Of a DNA stretch of 64,000 nt, positions 47,294-61,229 are shown piece after piece. The stretch's first letter is position 1, and every line of letters starts with the position of its first letter. Under the pieces are notes generated by a model. The model ran no database searches, was not told where the DNA came from, and was given only the letters and a program-made list of their open reading frames with translations. The position numbers were made by a program, and so were the translations under genes. The stretch lies in contig NZ_UEGO01000012.1 in the NCBI RefSeq assembly GCF_900465345.1, positions 248,001 through 312,000 of the forward strand, written 5' to 3'. The DNA comes from Asaia bogorensis. Its GTDB lineage: Bacteria > Pseudomonadota > Alphaproteobacteria > Acetobacterales > Acetobacteraceae.

Positions 47294-47899
47294 ATGCTGA
47301 CAGATCTGCCTAATATCCTGACCTTGCTGCGTATCGCATCGATTCCGGTGTTGATCGCTCTGATTGCATTCAGCACCCCGTTGACCGATGGGATCGCCTG
47401 CGTCCTGTATATTGCGGCCTGCATTACCGATTATCTGGACGGCATGCTGGCGCGGCGATGGAAGCAGGGGTCGGAACTGGGCCGGATGATGGACCCCATT
47501 GCTGACAAACTGCTGGTCGGTGCCCTGCTTCTTGCCCTGGCAGGCTATGGCAGACTTGTCGATGGCGCCCTTTTCGCTGCGATCATCATTCTCGTACGTG
47601 AGATCATGGTGAGCGGCTTGCGAGAATTCATGGCGAGCCAGCGTGCAACTTTGCCATCCACCCGCCTGGCGAAGTGGAAAACCGGAATCCAGATGGTGGC
47701 CATCGGTTGCCTGCTGGCCGGAGACGTGATGCCGCAGCGTATCGGCTTCGGCCCGATCTCGTTCACCCAAATTGGTGCTGTCATGCTGTGGGTCTCTGTG
47801 GTGCCAACCGTCATGAGTGGCTGGGGCTATCTGGCGACCGGCCTGGCAAAAATGCTCGGTACTGACACCAATCGCTCATCGCCCAAGGTTACGCACTAG
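47294..47899 (+). CDS. pgsA: CDP-diacylglycerol--glycerol-3-phosphate 3-phosphatidyltransferase
   Basis: Integral membrane enzyme making phosphatidylglycerol phosphate, the precursor of phosphatidylglycerol and cardiolipin. The CDP-alcohol phosphotransferase signature D-G-x2-A-R-x8-G-x3-D-x3-D is seen in DYLDGMLARRW followed by GRMMDPIADKLL (residues ~48-78). About five membrane segments follow. ATG at 47294 has GGGAAAG upstream. At 201 residues it is full length, 100 bases after uvrC. Confidence 0.93.
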   Translation: MLTDLPNILTLLRIASIPVLIALIAFSTPLTDGIACVLYIAACITDYLDGMLARRWKQGSELGRMMDPIADKLLVGALLLALAGYGRLVDGALFAAIIILVREIMVSGLREFMASQRATLPSTRLAKWKTGIQMVAIGCLLAGDVMPQRIGFGPISFTQIGAVMLWVSVVPTVMSGWGYLATGLAKMLGTDTNRSSPKVTH

Positions 47900-47980
47900 T
47901 ATTGTGCGCTATACATGTTCTGTATCTGGTGTTGTGCAACGGGTCGCCCTAAAAGAAGCCTGTACACACCCCTGGAGTAG

Positions 47981-48544
47981 ATGATGAGAAAGGCCGCTCT
48001 TCTAGCGATCCCTGTTTTATTGAGTGGCTGTTCCGGGCTCGGGAAATCGCTGCATGACACAGTGACGCTTCCTGGAGCCAATCCGAATATGCCGGATGGC
48101 ATCTCCGAAAACATGGAGAAGGTGCGTGGTCACGCCTATATGGCGATGCCGCTTGTCGCTGAAGGGGGAGATATCTGGCCCGGTGCCCCTCAGCCTCTGC
48201 CGACCCTCCGTGATGTCATGGCGTCGCCCAATGGCCTGCGTGACGCCCTTTCAGACACGAACAGCTATTTCGGCTCCATGACTAAAAGTCATGGTGCCAG
48301 TAACGATAGCAGCATCCAACTGGGGGATGGTGGTACGATCCAGATGGGCGAACATGATGGTGTGGTGAACGGGGTTCATCAATCATCAAGGCCTTCGCTC
48401 TCCTCATCTGTCGAGGATAACGCACATAAGTACCTCACACCGACCCATAATGGCACTATCGTGATTCCCAATGGAGACGGTACAAGTACACTCATCGCCC
48501 CGGATGGCACGGTGCGCGTCGTGAAAGAAAAAGCGGCGCACTAA
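47981..48544 (+). CDS. Putative lipoprotein, function unknown
   Basis: The N-terminus has a type II signal peptide with lipobox LLSGC (cysteine at residue 17), so attachment to the inner or outer membrane is predicted. The remaining 170 residues are polar and Gly/Asn/Ser-rich, with short repeats of the kind LGDGGTIQMGEHDG and HNGTIVIPNGDGTSTLIAPD, which look like beta-turn-rich surface segments. No domain is recognised. TGGAG precedes the ATG; a second ATG is one codon in. It follows pgsA by 80 bases and may be specific to acetic acid bacteria. Confidence 0.7.
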   Translation: MMRKAALLAIPVLLSGCSGLGKSLHDTVTLPGANPNMPDGISENMEKVRGHAYMAMPLVAEGGDIWPGAPQPLPTLRDVMASPNGLRDALSDTNSYFGSMTKSHGASNDSSIQLGDGGTIQMGEHDGVVNGVHQSSRPSLSSSVEDNAHKYLTPTHNGTIVIPNGDGTSTLIAPDGTVRVVKEKAAH

Positions 48545-49524
48545 ATACGTCGGACTCGCACCCAGTCTCATGGCGGTAGGTCGTTTCGTTGCTGCTGCCA
48601 TGTTACCGCTGTGGAGAGTGCTGAAGGAAGAGTCCCCGGGCCTATCTGCGACGGCTCTCGTGAGCCGACGCCGAACTGGTCAGCGACCTGGCGTTGCCGA
48701 CGATTAAGCCGCCGTGTTGCTGCTTTGTGCCAGTATCGTCAAAGCCATCACACTGTTGGCAGAATTTGCTGCGTCCTTCATGGCGGCAGGATCAGAATTG
48801 CTGATCTGAACATTCCGAAATCGACGAAGCATATGCCTCGATTGGAGTAGGCGGATCGTGATCATCAGAATGGTGACAATGAGGGATAATCCCAAGATGT
48901 CTCTGGCATGCATGAGATTTGCTTCGAATACCCACCCCGACTGATTTTCATGGTCTGGGATATTCGCGTCAACGGACGTCAGAGTTGACTACGCGCAACC
49001 CTGTCAGCGTTCTTACTCTGTTCGGATCCTGATGAGCTCTGTCATTCGGGCACCGGAACCTGCCGCAGGTATCCCAATCAACGGCGCACAATGATAAACG
49101 ATACGTGCCTGGATTCTGAGGCGATCAAATCCATCTGGATCGACGCTTGAGACTCGTCTGTGCAGGGCAACAGCGACAGCTTTGTGCCCTGTTCGGCACC
49201 CGATCCCGGAAGAATACCGGAGGCACTCTATTCCTCGAGGGATCGACAGCCTTGGCCTGCTCACGAGGGGGTCGCCGGCCGATATTTTGCTGGGGCCGGT
49301 CAGCGCGTTAAGAGCGGGAGCGTGAGCCAGTTGCCATGGTATCGTGACATGGTCATGCTCGCGGTCTGACTGGCTCAATACCTCGCTACTGCCATGGCTG
49401 CATGTCGTAATAGGGCAGAGGGAATCATCTGTGAGGCGGCGACATAGCCAAGATGGACAGGCCGCCCGGCAATTGATTTGGTAGCCCTTCCGGCCTTGCT
49501 CCCGGGTCCTGGGCGCGCTGAGAC
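48545..49524. other. Nearly 1 kb without a convincing gene upstream of lexA 3' end
   Basis: Two minus-strand frames exist. One at 48704-48913 (69 codons) has a hydrophobic N-terminal segment (LGLSLIVTILMITIRLL) and could be a tiny membrane protein, but no ribosome site precedes its ATG. One at 49013-49378 (121 codons) shows no domain. Neither is supported enough to call. No tRNA, CRISPR or transposase signature is visible. The stretch could house a small RNA or decayed genes. Confidence 0.35.
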
Positions 49525-50238
49525 TCAGTTGTACTGTCTATAGAGTCCGATCAGGATGCCCTGTATATTCACGCGATCTCGAGGAAAGATTTGCGTCTCG
49601 TAGTTCGGGTTGGCGGGCTCCAGCGCTATAGATTGCCCCTTCTGGCGAAGGCGTTTGAGTGTCACCTCGAGTCCGTCGACCAGTGCTACGACGATCTTGC
49701 CATTTTCGGCTGTCTCGGTCTGGCGAATGACCACGATATCGCCATCAAGAATGCCAGCATTGATCATCGAATCACCGGAGACATGCAGAGCATAATGCTG
49801 GCCGTTGGTGAGCTGAGCAGCCGGGATATCGATATGTTCTCCCTGGTCGCCAAACGCCTCGATGGGGAGGCCAGCGGCGATACGACCATAAAGCGGCACG
49901 CCGACGACCTGGCTCTCTACGCCCTGCAAGGAGGCCACGGGGCTGCTGTCCTGCACGTGAGCCAGGCGAGGATAGCTTGTGTCGCTCGGCTTTACCTCCG
50001 TGGCGGGTGATAGCTGGGCTTCAACAACCGGCATGCGCAGTATTTCAAGCGCACGGGCCCGGTGATGATGGCGCCGCAGGAATCCACGCTCCTCAAGTGC
50101 TGAAATCAGCCGGTGAATGCCGGATTTGGACCGGAGTTCGAGTGCCTCCTTCATTTCGTCAAAAGAAGGCGAAAATCCTGTCCGCTTCAGATAGCCGTCG
50201 ATATAAAGCAGGAGCTGGTGTTGCTTGCGTGTCAGCAT
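49525..50238 (-). CDS. lexA: SOS response repressor LexA
   Basis: Repressor of DNA damage genes that self-cleaves when RecA is activated. The N-terminal winged helix is present: LTRKQHQLLLYIDGYLKRTG and SKSGIHRLISALEERGFL. The cleavage site Ala-Gly is in GRIAAGLPIEAFG near residue 125, Ser of the dyad in HVSGDSMINAGILDGD near 160, and Lys in LEVTLKRL near 199. At 237 residues it has the alphaproteobacterial length, with a longer hinge than the E. coli protein. An SOS operator sits in its own promoter, so it is autoregulated. Confidence 0.96.
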   Translation of the reverse strand: MLTRKQHQLLLYIDGYLKRTGFSPSFDEMKEALELRSKSGIHRLISALEERGFLRRHHHRARALEILRMPVVEAQLSPATEVKPSDTSYPRLAHVQDSSPVASLQGVESQVVGVPLYGRIAAGLPIEAFGDQGEHIDIPAAQLTNGQHYALHVSGDSMINAGILDGDIVVIRQTETAENGKIVVALVDGLEVTLKRLRQKGQSIALEPANPNYETQIFPRDRVNIQGILIGLYRQYN

Positions 50239-50296
50239 GGGGTCCCTCTCTCCGTGGCAGGGGCGGCACTCGACCGGAACTGCCCGGAATCACAAT

Positions 50297-50311
50297 GTTC
50301 TTAATAAGTTC
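50297..50311 (-). promoter_or_regulatory. SOS box (LexA operator) of lexA
   Basis: GTTC-TTAATAA-GTTC on the plus strand (GAAC-N7-GAAC on the minus strand) is an exact match to the alphaproteobacterial direct-repeat LexA site. It covers the predicted -10 element of the lexA promoter and lies 59 bases upstream of the start codon. Confidence 0.85.
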
Positions 50312-50329
50312 TTGGTTCGATCTCTTCAA
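50301..50329 (-). promoter_or_regulatory. Predicted sigma-70 promoter of lexA
   Basis: On the minus strand TTGAAG (50324-50329) and TATTAA (50301-50306) are separated by exactly 17 bases. The LexA operator overlaps the -10, a layout in which LexA would block RNA polymerase. Confidence 0.65.
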
Positions 50330-50474
50330 GATTTTTTCCCCGGAACATCAAAAATTATCCACCGTTCGAGCGGAAACACTTGACCCGCAGGCGTAATAGA
50401 AGCATTTATGCGCCCAGCTTGAAAACGCTGCCGTTCATGTCGCGCGCAGCGACAGATCAGTTTGCGAGGACCCA

Positions 50475-50642
50475 ATGGCCAAGACCAACGTCATCCAGAT
50501 CCGTCTCGTTTCGACCGCGGATACCGGATATTTCTACGTCACCAAGAAGAACGCCCGCTCGGCGACCGGCAAGATGGAAGTGCGCAAGTACGACCCCGTC
50601 GTCCGCAAGCATGTTGCGTTCCGCGAAGCGAAGATCAAGTAA
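50475..50642 (+). CDS. rpmG: 50S ribosomal protein L33
   Basis: A 55-residue basic ribosomal protein of the large subunit. The translation [20 protein letters not shown] continues with a Lys-rich VTKKNARS segment and ends [10 protein letters not shown], which is the alphaproteobacterial L33 pattern. It is the form lacking the zinc-binding cysteine pairs. GCGAGGA precedes the ATG. A canonical terminator lies 24 bases after the stop. Confidence 0.95.
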   Translation: MAKTNVIQIRLVSTADTGYFYVTKKNARSATGKMEVRKYDPVVRKHVAFREAKIK

Positions 50643-50666
50643 GATCGGCTGACGCTGACGGAAAAG

Positions 50667-50693
50667 AAAAGCGGCCTTCGGGCCGCTTTTTTT
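50667..50693 (+). terminator. Rho-independent terminator of rpmG
   Basis: AAAA, stem GCGGCC/GGCCGC around a TTCG tetraloop, then a run of seven T (50687-50693). A textbook intrinsic terminator, also usable on the minus strand. Confidence 0.92.
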
Positions 50694-51036
50694 GTGCCTG
50701 CTCGCTGTCGATCGGGGAGAGGGGCGGTGCAGACTTCATGCGGGGCCGTGACTCACCCAGTCGACGCCTGGTCCGGCTTGATGGCCGTGAGCTTGAAGGA
50801 GAAGTTGGGGAGTACCCTTTTACGAGCAAGGTTGCCGATGCATATTTCGGCAACGATACGGTAGAAGTGCATGCAGGCCGTTCGGTAAGGCCGTCGTGTT
50901 GAACTCAGGCGCGTGGGCGCTGGTTGAGCCGAGATGTATCGCCACTTCGTCCCGAGGGCGCGAGCGTTACAGAACCCGCGCTGTTCGGCGTGTAGTCACA
51001 AAAGATCCGGCGGGAGAAACCCGTCTCTGGGAGTTT
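50694..51036. other. Region between rpmG and the FtsB-like gene
   Basis: A plus-strand frame of 54 codons from ATG 50738 to stop 50902 has a protein-like composition (GRELEGEVGEYPFTSKVADA and a following FGNDTVEVHAG), but there is no ribosome site and no family I recognise. It could be a small gene or a remnant. The rest, up to the stop of the FtsB-like gene at 51037, shows nothing else. Confidence 0.35.
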
Positions 51037-51366
51037 TCAGTAGAGCTTTTCGTGCGGGCCATACGGAATGACCGTATCGCCATTACGGGCCAGATTCAGC
51101 ATGGCGCGTGAGCGCTCATCCAGCATATCGGCGTCCAGGGCGCGCTCGTTCAGGCTGCCGATACGGCGCTTCCAGACGGCCTGTTCAGCGTCCGCATCTT
51201 TCTGGGCCTGAAGCGCCTGATCCATCAATTTGAGCTGCTGATGATAGGCCTTGATTCCGTGGTCGCCCTGAAGCGCGTTCCAGCCGAAATAGGCTGTGAG
51301 ACCGAGAAACAGCGCTGGAGGGACGACGGCACGTACAAAACGACGAATAGCACGAACGATCTGCAC
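51037..51366 (-). CDS. ftsB: FtsB/DivIC-family septum formation initiator protein
   Basis: Small bitopic cell-division protein. One membrane segment (AVVPPALFLGLTAYFGWNAL, residues ~13-32) is followed by a periplasmic coiled coil (residues ~38-75) and a short C-terminal tail with LDERSRAMLNLARNGDTVIPY, typical of this family. It would join FtsL and FtsQ at the division site. 109 residues is normal. It follows eno on the same strand, the usual alphaproteobacterial order. Confidence 0.85.
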   Translation of the reverse strand: MQIVRAIRRFVRAVVPPALFLGLTAYFGWNALQGDHGIKAYHQQLKLMDQALQAQKDADAEQAVWKRRIGSLNERALDADMLDERSRAMLNLARNGDTVIPYGPHEKLY

Positions 51367-51442
51367 GGTAACTCCATCAATCCAGGCACAACCAGATTGG
51401 GCAGAGAGTAGCCTCAGCTTGCCATCGCTGACAATCGTATAA

Positions 51443-51484
51443 ACGCAACGAGGGAGAGAATGACTCTCTCCCTCATGTTTGCGT
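51443..51484 (-). terminator. Strong hairpin downstream of eno
   Basis: GAGGGAGAGA (51450-51459) pairs with TCTCTCCCTC (51465-51474), extended by ACGCAA/TTGCGT (51443-51448 with 51479-51484). On the minus strand GTTTA follows, a weak T-run. It lies between eno and the FtsB-like gene, so it may attenuate rather than fully stop read-through. Confidence 0.65.
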
Positions 51485-51498
51485 AGTGCAGAAAAGGT

Positions 51499-53355
<1,857 letters not shown>

Positions 53356-53368
<13 letters not shown>

Positions 53369-53818
53369 AAGACAGGCTCGCAGATCACGGGGAAATTTAC
53401 CGAACGGGCAATGAAGCAATGGGCATGAGCCTGATCGTGCAGGCTTTGTGCCTGCTCGACCGAGCTTCCGCTCGCCAAGGTGATCACGGGGCGCAGAACA
53501 GCGCTCTCGAATTCACCATCCCCCTGCGGGTTCTCCATCATCACGGCTTCGGCGGCGTCGCGATAGGCCGTCACGACAAGGCCGGCACCTGCGGCAAGGC
53601 CGAGATACCAGAGCTTGTGGCAGGCACTCAGCGAGGCAAGAAGCAGTTCACCGGGATTCCAGCCTGTCGGATCACCATGAAAGCTGGGATCCGCCGAGCC
53701 GTGAATCACGGGTTTGCCTTCCGCCACAATGTCATGGTTGCGGCTATAAACATGCCATGAGCGCGTGCCGAGCCCGTGATTGCCGGTCCATTCGGTCTGA
53801 ACCGAATAGACGTGTCGC

Positions 53819-53829
<11 letters not shown>
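53356..53829 (-). CDS. OsmC-family peroxiredoxin-like protein
   Basis: Member of the OsmC/Ohr superfamily, cytoplasmic thiol peroxidases acting on organic hydroperoxides. The chain shows [20 protein letters not shown] near 15, [18 protein letters not shown] near 55 with the first cysteine, and [13 protein letters not shown] near 135 with the second. ATG at 53829 lies inside the kdsA 3' end (11-base overlap); an ATG at 53841 is possible. 157 residues. Likely translated from the pyrG-kdsA transcript. Confidence 0.87.
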
Positions 53830-56722
<2,893 letters not shown>

Positions 56723-56756
56723 GTCCGGCTTTCATGTAAACGCAATATATATGCCG

Positions 56757-57509
56757 TCAGGACGCCGACGAGAGACCCGCCTTTGCGATGCCGAGAAAGG
56801 ATTCGGCAGACAGGCTGGCCCCGCCGACGAGCACGCCCCCTACGCCGGAAACAGCGAGGATGGACGCGGCATCTTCGGGCTTAACTGAGCCGCCATACAG
56901 GACCCGTGGTGATTTGTCATCCGTTTCCAGATGGCGGTCCAGCACCTCATGAATCAGCGTCATGCGTGATTCGATATCCTGTTCGGTTGCCGCCTTGCCT
57001 GTGCCGATGGCCCAGATCGGCTCGTAGGCCACGATGCCCTGGAATGTTCTGGGCAGACATTCCACGATCTGGCGTGTCAGCCAGTCCTCGGCCTGTCCAT
57101 CGCGTTTCTGGCTTGCGCTCTCACCCACGCAGATGACCGGGCAGAGACCGAATTTCTGTGCCGTCACGGCCTTGCGTCGGATGAGGGCGTTGTCCTCATG
57201 ATGATGTTCTCGTCGCTCGGAATGACCAAGCAGCACATGTTTGACGCCAAGATCTGTCAGCATGGGAGCAGAGATATCCCCCGTATAGGCTCCTTCGGCT
57301 TCCGCATGGCAGTCCTGCGCTCCAAGCCCGATGCCAGAGGATTGCAGGATGGGTGCAATGAGAGCCGTCAGGGTAAAGGGCGGGGCCAGAACGACATCGC
57401 GCTCAGCCAGAACGGGCTCGATTGCGTCTGCAATTTCGGCAGCGAGTTCCGAACCCCGACCGCGAAGGCCATGCATCTTCCAGTTGCCCATGATCATCTG
57501 GTGCATCAT
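56757..57509 (-). CDS. tpiA: Triosephosphate isomerase
   Basis: Glycolytic interconversion of dihydroxyacetone phosphate and glyceraldehyde-3-phosphate. Catalytic residues are in GNWKMHG near 8 (Lys), LLGHSERREHH near 93 (His) and AYEPIWAIGTGKAAT near 165 (Glu). The phosphate-binding loop is VLYGGSVKPEDA near 208. GAAGGA precedes the paired ATGs at 57509/57506. 250 residues, full length. It is divergent from the ppiD-trp series. Confidence 0.96.
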   Translation of the reverse strand: MMHQMIMGNWKMHGLRGRGSELAAEIADAIEPVLAERDVVLAPPFTLTALIAPILQSSGIGLGAQDCHAEAEGAYTGDISAPMLTDLGVKHVLLGHSERREHHHEDNALIRRKAVTAQKFGLCPVICVGESASQKRDGQAEDWLTRQIVECLPRTFQGIVAYEPIWAIGTGKAATEQDIESRMTLIHEVLDRHLETDDKSPRVLYGGSVKPEDAASILAVSGVGGVLVGGASLSAESFLGIAKAGLSSAS

Positions 57510-57760
57510 GTATCCTTCAACGATCCTGCATTAACCGGCGAGCGATGCTCCTGCTTAGCGGAAGTTTTCGGACCGGAGACAGGGGGGAACGGCGATTGTC
57601 CGTCATCTTTCCATCATCTTATCGTCAGATGAATGACAAGCGTTGCATCGGGAATGAGCGCTTGATGTTTCCCGGGCAAGGGCGCCGTCTGGTCAAGTGA
57701 AGCGTGTCAGACTATGGTCCTGCCATTCAATCCCTTGCGAATTGCGGATCCTGGACGCGT

Positions 57761-59680
57761 ATGATTTCGACTTTGCGGCATCTTGTTGTCGATTCCTGGC
57801 TTGGGCGCATCATCGCGCTTCTCATTTTTCTGGCCTTTGTTGGCTGGGGCGTCGGCGATATGGTCGGCAGCTATAACGGTGACCAGGCCAATATTGCCGT
57901 GAAGATCGGGACCCGTCAGATCGGGGCCCAGGATCTCGCCAATGCCATTCAGAACGAGATGCCGCGTGTTGCGCAGCAGATGGGGCTGAGCAACCCGTCC
58001 CAACTGACCCCGGCTGTGCGTGAGCAGGTCGCCCAGGGTGTACTTCAGCGCATGCTGGCGCAGAACGAGGTTCTGGCCCTGGCGGACCGCAACGGCATGA
58101 AAGTGCCCGATGCCCTCGTTCGGAACGAGATCTTTGGCATGAGCGTATTTCATGGCACGGACGGGCAGTTTGACCGCAAGCTCTTCAACAGCAAGTTGAG
58201 CCAGATCCATATCACGGAGCGCGATCTTCTGGCGAAGGTGCGTGATGATATCGGTGCGCGTAACCTGCTGGAGGGGCTCGGCAACGGGATGAAGGTGCCG
58301 GGCTCGGTTCTTGATCAGCTGCTTTCCTACAATACGCTTGCGCATCAGGTAGATTTGCTGCGTCTTGACAGCGCCTCTGTGGCCGTGCCGGTCGCCCCCG
58401 AGGAGGCACAGCTTCGCCGCTTCTATGATCTGCATCCTTGGCTTTATCGTTCGGCAGAATATCGTCATGCCAAGCTTGTCCTGCTCTCGGCAGACACGAT
58501 CGCCCGTACGCTCACCATTCCCGATGCCGATCTCAAGCGCTTCTACGAGTTCGAGATCCAGAAATACGATGTGCCGGAAACGCGTAGTCTCGAGGTGCTG
58601 ACGCTTCAGGACCGGGCGGCTGCCGAGGCCGTTCTGGCAGCCTGGAAAGCCAGTGGCGATTACGCCGCTCTTCAGAAGCAGAATCCGGCCGCCGCAGCTG
58701 TTGCCTTCCCCAATGCGCGCAAGGCCGATATCCCGAGCCCTGAACTGGCGAAGGCTGCCTTCGAGGCTCCCTCCGGCGTAATCGAAGGGCCGATCGAGAG
58801 CCCCGCAGGCTGGATCGTTTTCCGCGTCACGGCAATCAATGCGCCGCACAAGACCGATTTCGACCATGCGAAAGCCGATATCCGTGATGAGGTGGCCCGC
58901 TCGCAGGCCCCGCAAATTCTCGGTGGACGCGTGGCTTCGCTGCAGGATGCCATAGCGGGCAGCGCGGACCTCGAGCAGATACCGACCGATATCGGCGCCG
59001 TGCCGGCTCAGGGGTCGCTCGATGCGCAGGGCCTGACGAAAGATGGTGAGGTTGCGCCTCTGCCGGGAAGCGATGCCGTCCGCAAGGCCATCATCGCGCG
59101 CATCTTCAGTCAGAAGAAGGACGAGAAGCCCTCGCTGGTCAACGGCCCGGATGGCAGCGCCTTTGCTGTGCTCGTGGACGAGATCGAGCCTGGCCATGTG
59201 AAGCCCTATGACACCGTGCGTGAGCAGGTGGGGCATGACTGGCTTCGCGAGCGTCAGATGCATATGGCAGACGAGCGTGCCACCACGCTCATGCAGGCCG
59301 CCCGCAAATCGGGTGGTCTCGATAAGGCCGTGGCGGGCACGAACGATGAAGCTCAGATGCAGAAGGATCTGATGATCTCGCGCATGCAGAATGGTAACCT
59401 GCCATCCGCTCTTCTTTCGCAGATTTTTTCGACCCCGGTTGGCAAGACTGGCATGATGGCCGATGGTGACGAGCTGTATGTGTTCACGGTCAAGGCGACC
59501 AAGCCCGCAAGCCCTGAGAGCACCAAGGCGCTTCGCGCCTCCATGCAGTCTCAGCTGCAGGACACATTGCGCGCCGATGTGCCGGTGGTGTTCGTCCATT
59601 CGCTGGAAGGGCAGATCAAGCCAGTGCCGAACATGCCGGTGCTTCAGCAGGCGCTCAAGGCAGGAACCGGACAGGAATGA
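57761..59680 (+). CDS. PpiD/SurA-like membrane-anchored peptidyl-prolyl isomerase
   Basis: Periplasmic chaperone or foldase for exported proteins. One membrane anchor lies near the N-terminus (IIALLIFLAFVGWGVGDMVG, residues ~16-35), followed by a SurA-N-type helical domain (QIGAQDLANAIQNEMPRVAQ onward). A parvulin-like rotamase region follows (~residues 245-365, ending SPAGWIVFRVTAI), then a second long helical region. ATG at 57761 starts the basic-hydrophobic anchor; GTG at 57704 would add an uncharacteristic leader. At 639 residues it is the size of PpiD. Its stop overlaps trpE as ATGA, so it heads the trp operon here. Confidence 0.88.
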   Translation: MISTLRHLVVDSWLGRIIALLIFLAFVGWGVGDMVGSYNGDQANIAVKIGTRQIGAQDLANAIQNEMPRVAQQMGLSNPSQLTPAVREQVAQGVLQRMLAQNEVLALADRNGMKVPDALVRNEIFGMSVFHGTDGQFDRKLFNSKLSQIHITERDLLAKVRDDIGARNLLEGLGNGMKVPGSVLDQLLSYNTLAHQVDLLRLDSASVAVPVAPEEAQLRRFYDLHPWLYRSAEYRHAKLVLLSADTIARTLTIPDADLKRFYEFEIQKYDVPETRSLEVLTLQDRAAAEAVLAAWKASGDYAALQKQNPAAAAVAFPNARKADIPSPELAKAAFEAPSGVIEGPIESPAGWIVFRVTAINAPHKTDFDHAKADIRDEVARSQAPQILGGRVASLQDAIAGSADLEQIPTDIGAVPAQGSLDAQGLTKDGEVAPLPGSDAVRKAIIARIFSQKKDEKPSLVNGPDGSAFAVLVDEIEPGHVKPYDTVREQVGHDWLRERQMHMADERATTLMQAARKSGGLDKAVAGTNDEAQMQKDLMISRMQNGNLPSALLSQIFSTPVGKTGMMADGDELYVFTVKATKPASPESTKALRASMQSQLQDTLRADVPVVFVHSLEGQIKPVPNMPVLQQALKAGTGQE

Positions 59681-61155
59681 CGACCGAATTTCTTACGCGT
59701 ATCGAGGCCGCCGACCTTCTGACGCCGGTCGCGGCATTCATGAAGCTTTCCTCGCTGGTGCCCGCTCAGGCGAGTGGCGGTGAGGGGCGTCCCTATCGTC
59801 TGCTGTTCGAAAGTGTCGAAGGCGGCGCCGCGCGTGGGCGATATTCGGTCATCGCCCTGCTGCCGGATCTCGTCTGGCGCTGTGCCCATGGCGTTGCCTC
59901 AATCAACACTGCGCCGCATGAAGCGGGGTCGGTATTTACCGAAACCGACGAGGCGCCGCTGGTTTCCCTGCGTCGTCTGATCGATGAGAATCGCGCCGTG
60001 CTGCCGGACTCACTGCCCACCATGATCGGGGGCATTTTCGGCTATCTCGGCTATGACATGGTCCGGCAGATGGAAACGCTGCCCGATGCGCCGCAGGATG
60101 ATCTTTATCTGCCCGATGGCGTGATGATGCGTCCGGGACTGTTCGCCGTGTTCGACTCGGTACGGGATGAGCTGCACCTTGCCGTTCCCCTGCGCGAGGG
60201 CGGGATGAGCCGCGAGGCAGGGCTGACCCTGCTTGAGCGTGCAAGCAGGGCACTCATTGCAGCCCCCCTCGATACGACGCCTGAACTGCCGGAAGGCAGC
60301 GTTCTCGACACTCCGGTTTCGACCATGACGGCGGAGGTGTTCAAGGACAAGGTGCGCAGGGCCCAGGACTATATTGCAGCGGGCGATGCGTTCCAGATCG
60401 TGCCGAGCCAGCGTTTCGAAGCAGGGTTTCCGCTGCCTGCACTAGCACTTTATCGTTCCCTGCGACGGGTCAATCCTGCGCCGTTCCTGTTCCTTGTCGA
60501 AATGGATGGCTTCTCGCTCGTCGGCTCATCTCCCGAAATTCTGGTGCGGCTGCGTGATCAGGTCGTGACCGTGCGCCCTCTTGCCGGAACCCGTCCGCGG
60601 GGTGCGGATCGCGAGGAGGATGAACGCCTTGAAGCCGAGTTGCTTGCCGATGCCAAGGAACGTGCCGAGCATCTGATGCTCATCGATCTGGGGCGTAATG
60701 ACGTGGGTCGTGTGGCACGCATGGGGTCGGTCACTGTGCCGTCGTCTTTCGTGGTCGAGCGATACAGCCATGTCATGCATATCTCCTCCACGGTGCAGGG
60801 GACGATTCGTCCAGAATGTGACGCACTGGATGCGTTGTCAGCCGCTTTCCCGGCGGGAACACTGACGGGGGCTCCCAAGATCCGCGCCATGGAAATCATC
60901 GACGAGCTGGAAGTGACCCGGCGTGGCCCGTATTCGGGCTGCATCGGTTATGTCGGCGTTGATGGCGACATGGATACCTGTATCGGCCTTCGCATGGCGA
61001 TCCTGTACCAGGGGCGGATGTATGTACAGGCCGGGTGCGGTGTCGTGGCCGATAGCGACCCCGCCAGCGAGGAGATGGAGACGCGACACAAGTCGCGCGC
61101 CATTTTCCGTGCAGCGGAGCTGGCCGTGATCCAGGCCAGCGGGAATGGTGGCTGA
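59677..61155 (+). CDS. trpE: Anthranilate synthase component I
   Basis: Makes anthranilate from chorismate with ammonia delivered by TrpG. The chorismate-binding domain has GSSPEILVRLRDQVVTVRPL near 285, AGTRPRGADREEDE, ERAEHLMLIDLGRNDVGRVA near 328 and FPAGTLTGAPKIRAMEIIDE near 393. The N-terminal regulatory region contains ARGRYSVIALLPD in place of the usual LESxxxG context, near 50. At 492 residues it is full length. The start overlaps ppiD; trpG follows after 74 bases. Confidence 0.96.
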   Translation: MTTEFLTRIEAADLLTPVAAFMKLSSLVPAQASGGEGRPYRLLFESVEGGAARGRYSVIALLPDLVWRCAHGVASINTAPHEAGSVFTETDEAPLVSLRRLIDENRAVLPDSLPTMIGGIFGYLGYDMVRQMETLPDAPQDDLYLPDGVMMRPGLFAVFDSVRDELHLAVPLREGGMSREAGLTLLERASRALIAAPLDTTPELPEGSVLDTPVSTMTAEVFKDKVRRAQDYIAAGDAFQIVPSQRFEAGFPLPALALYRSLRRVNPAPFLFLVEMDGFSLVGSSPEILVRLRDQVVTVRPLAGTRPRGADREEDERLEAELLADAKERAEHLMLIDLGRNDVGRVARMGSVTVPSSFVVERYSHVMHISSTVQGTIRPECDALDALSAAFPAGTLTGAPKIRAMEIIDELEVTRRGPYSGCIGYVGVDGDMDTCIGLRMAILYQGRMYVQAGCGVVADSDPASEEMETRHKSRAIFRAAELAVIQASGNGG

Positions 61156-61229
61156 CGGGCTGAACCGCCGGAAAGTCAGGCATTGTAACGGAATTTGACC
61201 TTCACTCGAGACATCGCCATCTTAGTGCC

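Noticed and set aside
49013-49378. 121-codon minus-strand frame between the lipoprotein gene and lexA
   Set aside because: No domain, no clear ribosome site and no operon context.
61156-61229. Trp attenuator between trpE and trpG
   Set aside because: No leader peptide with tandem Trp codons and no alternative hairpins were seen, and trpE is translationally coupled to the gene before it.
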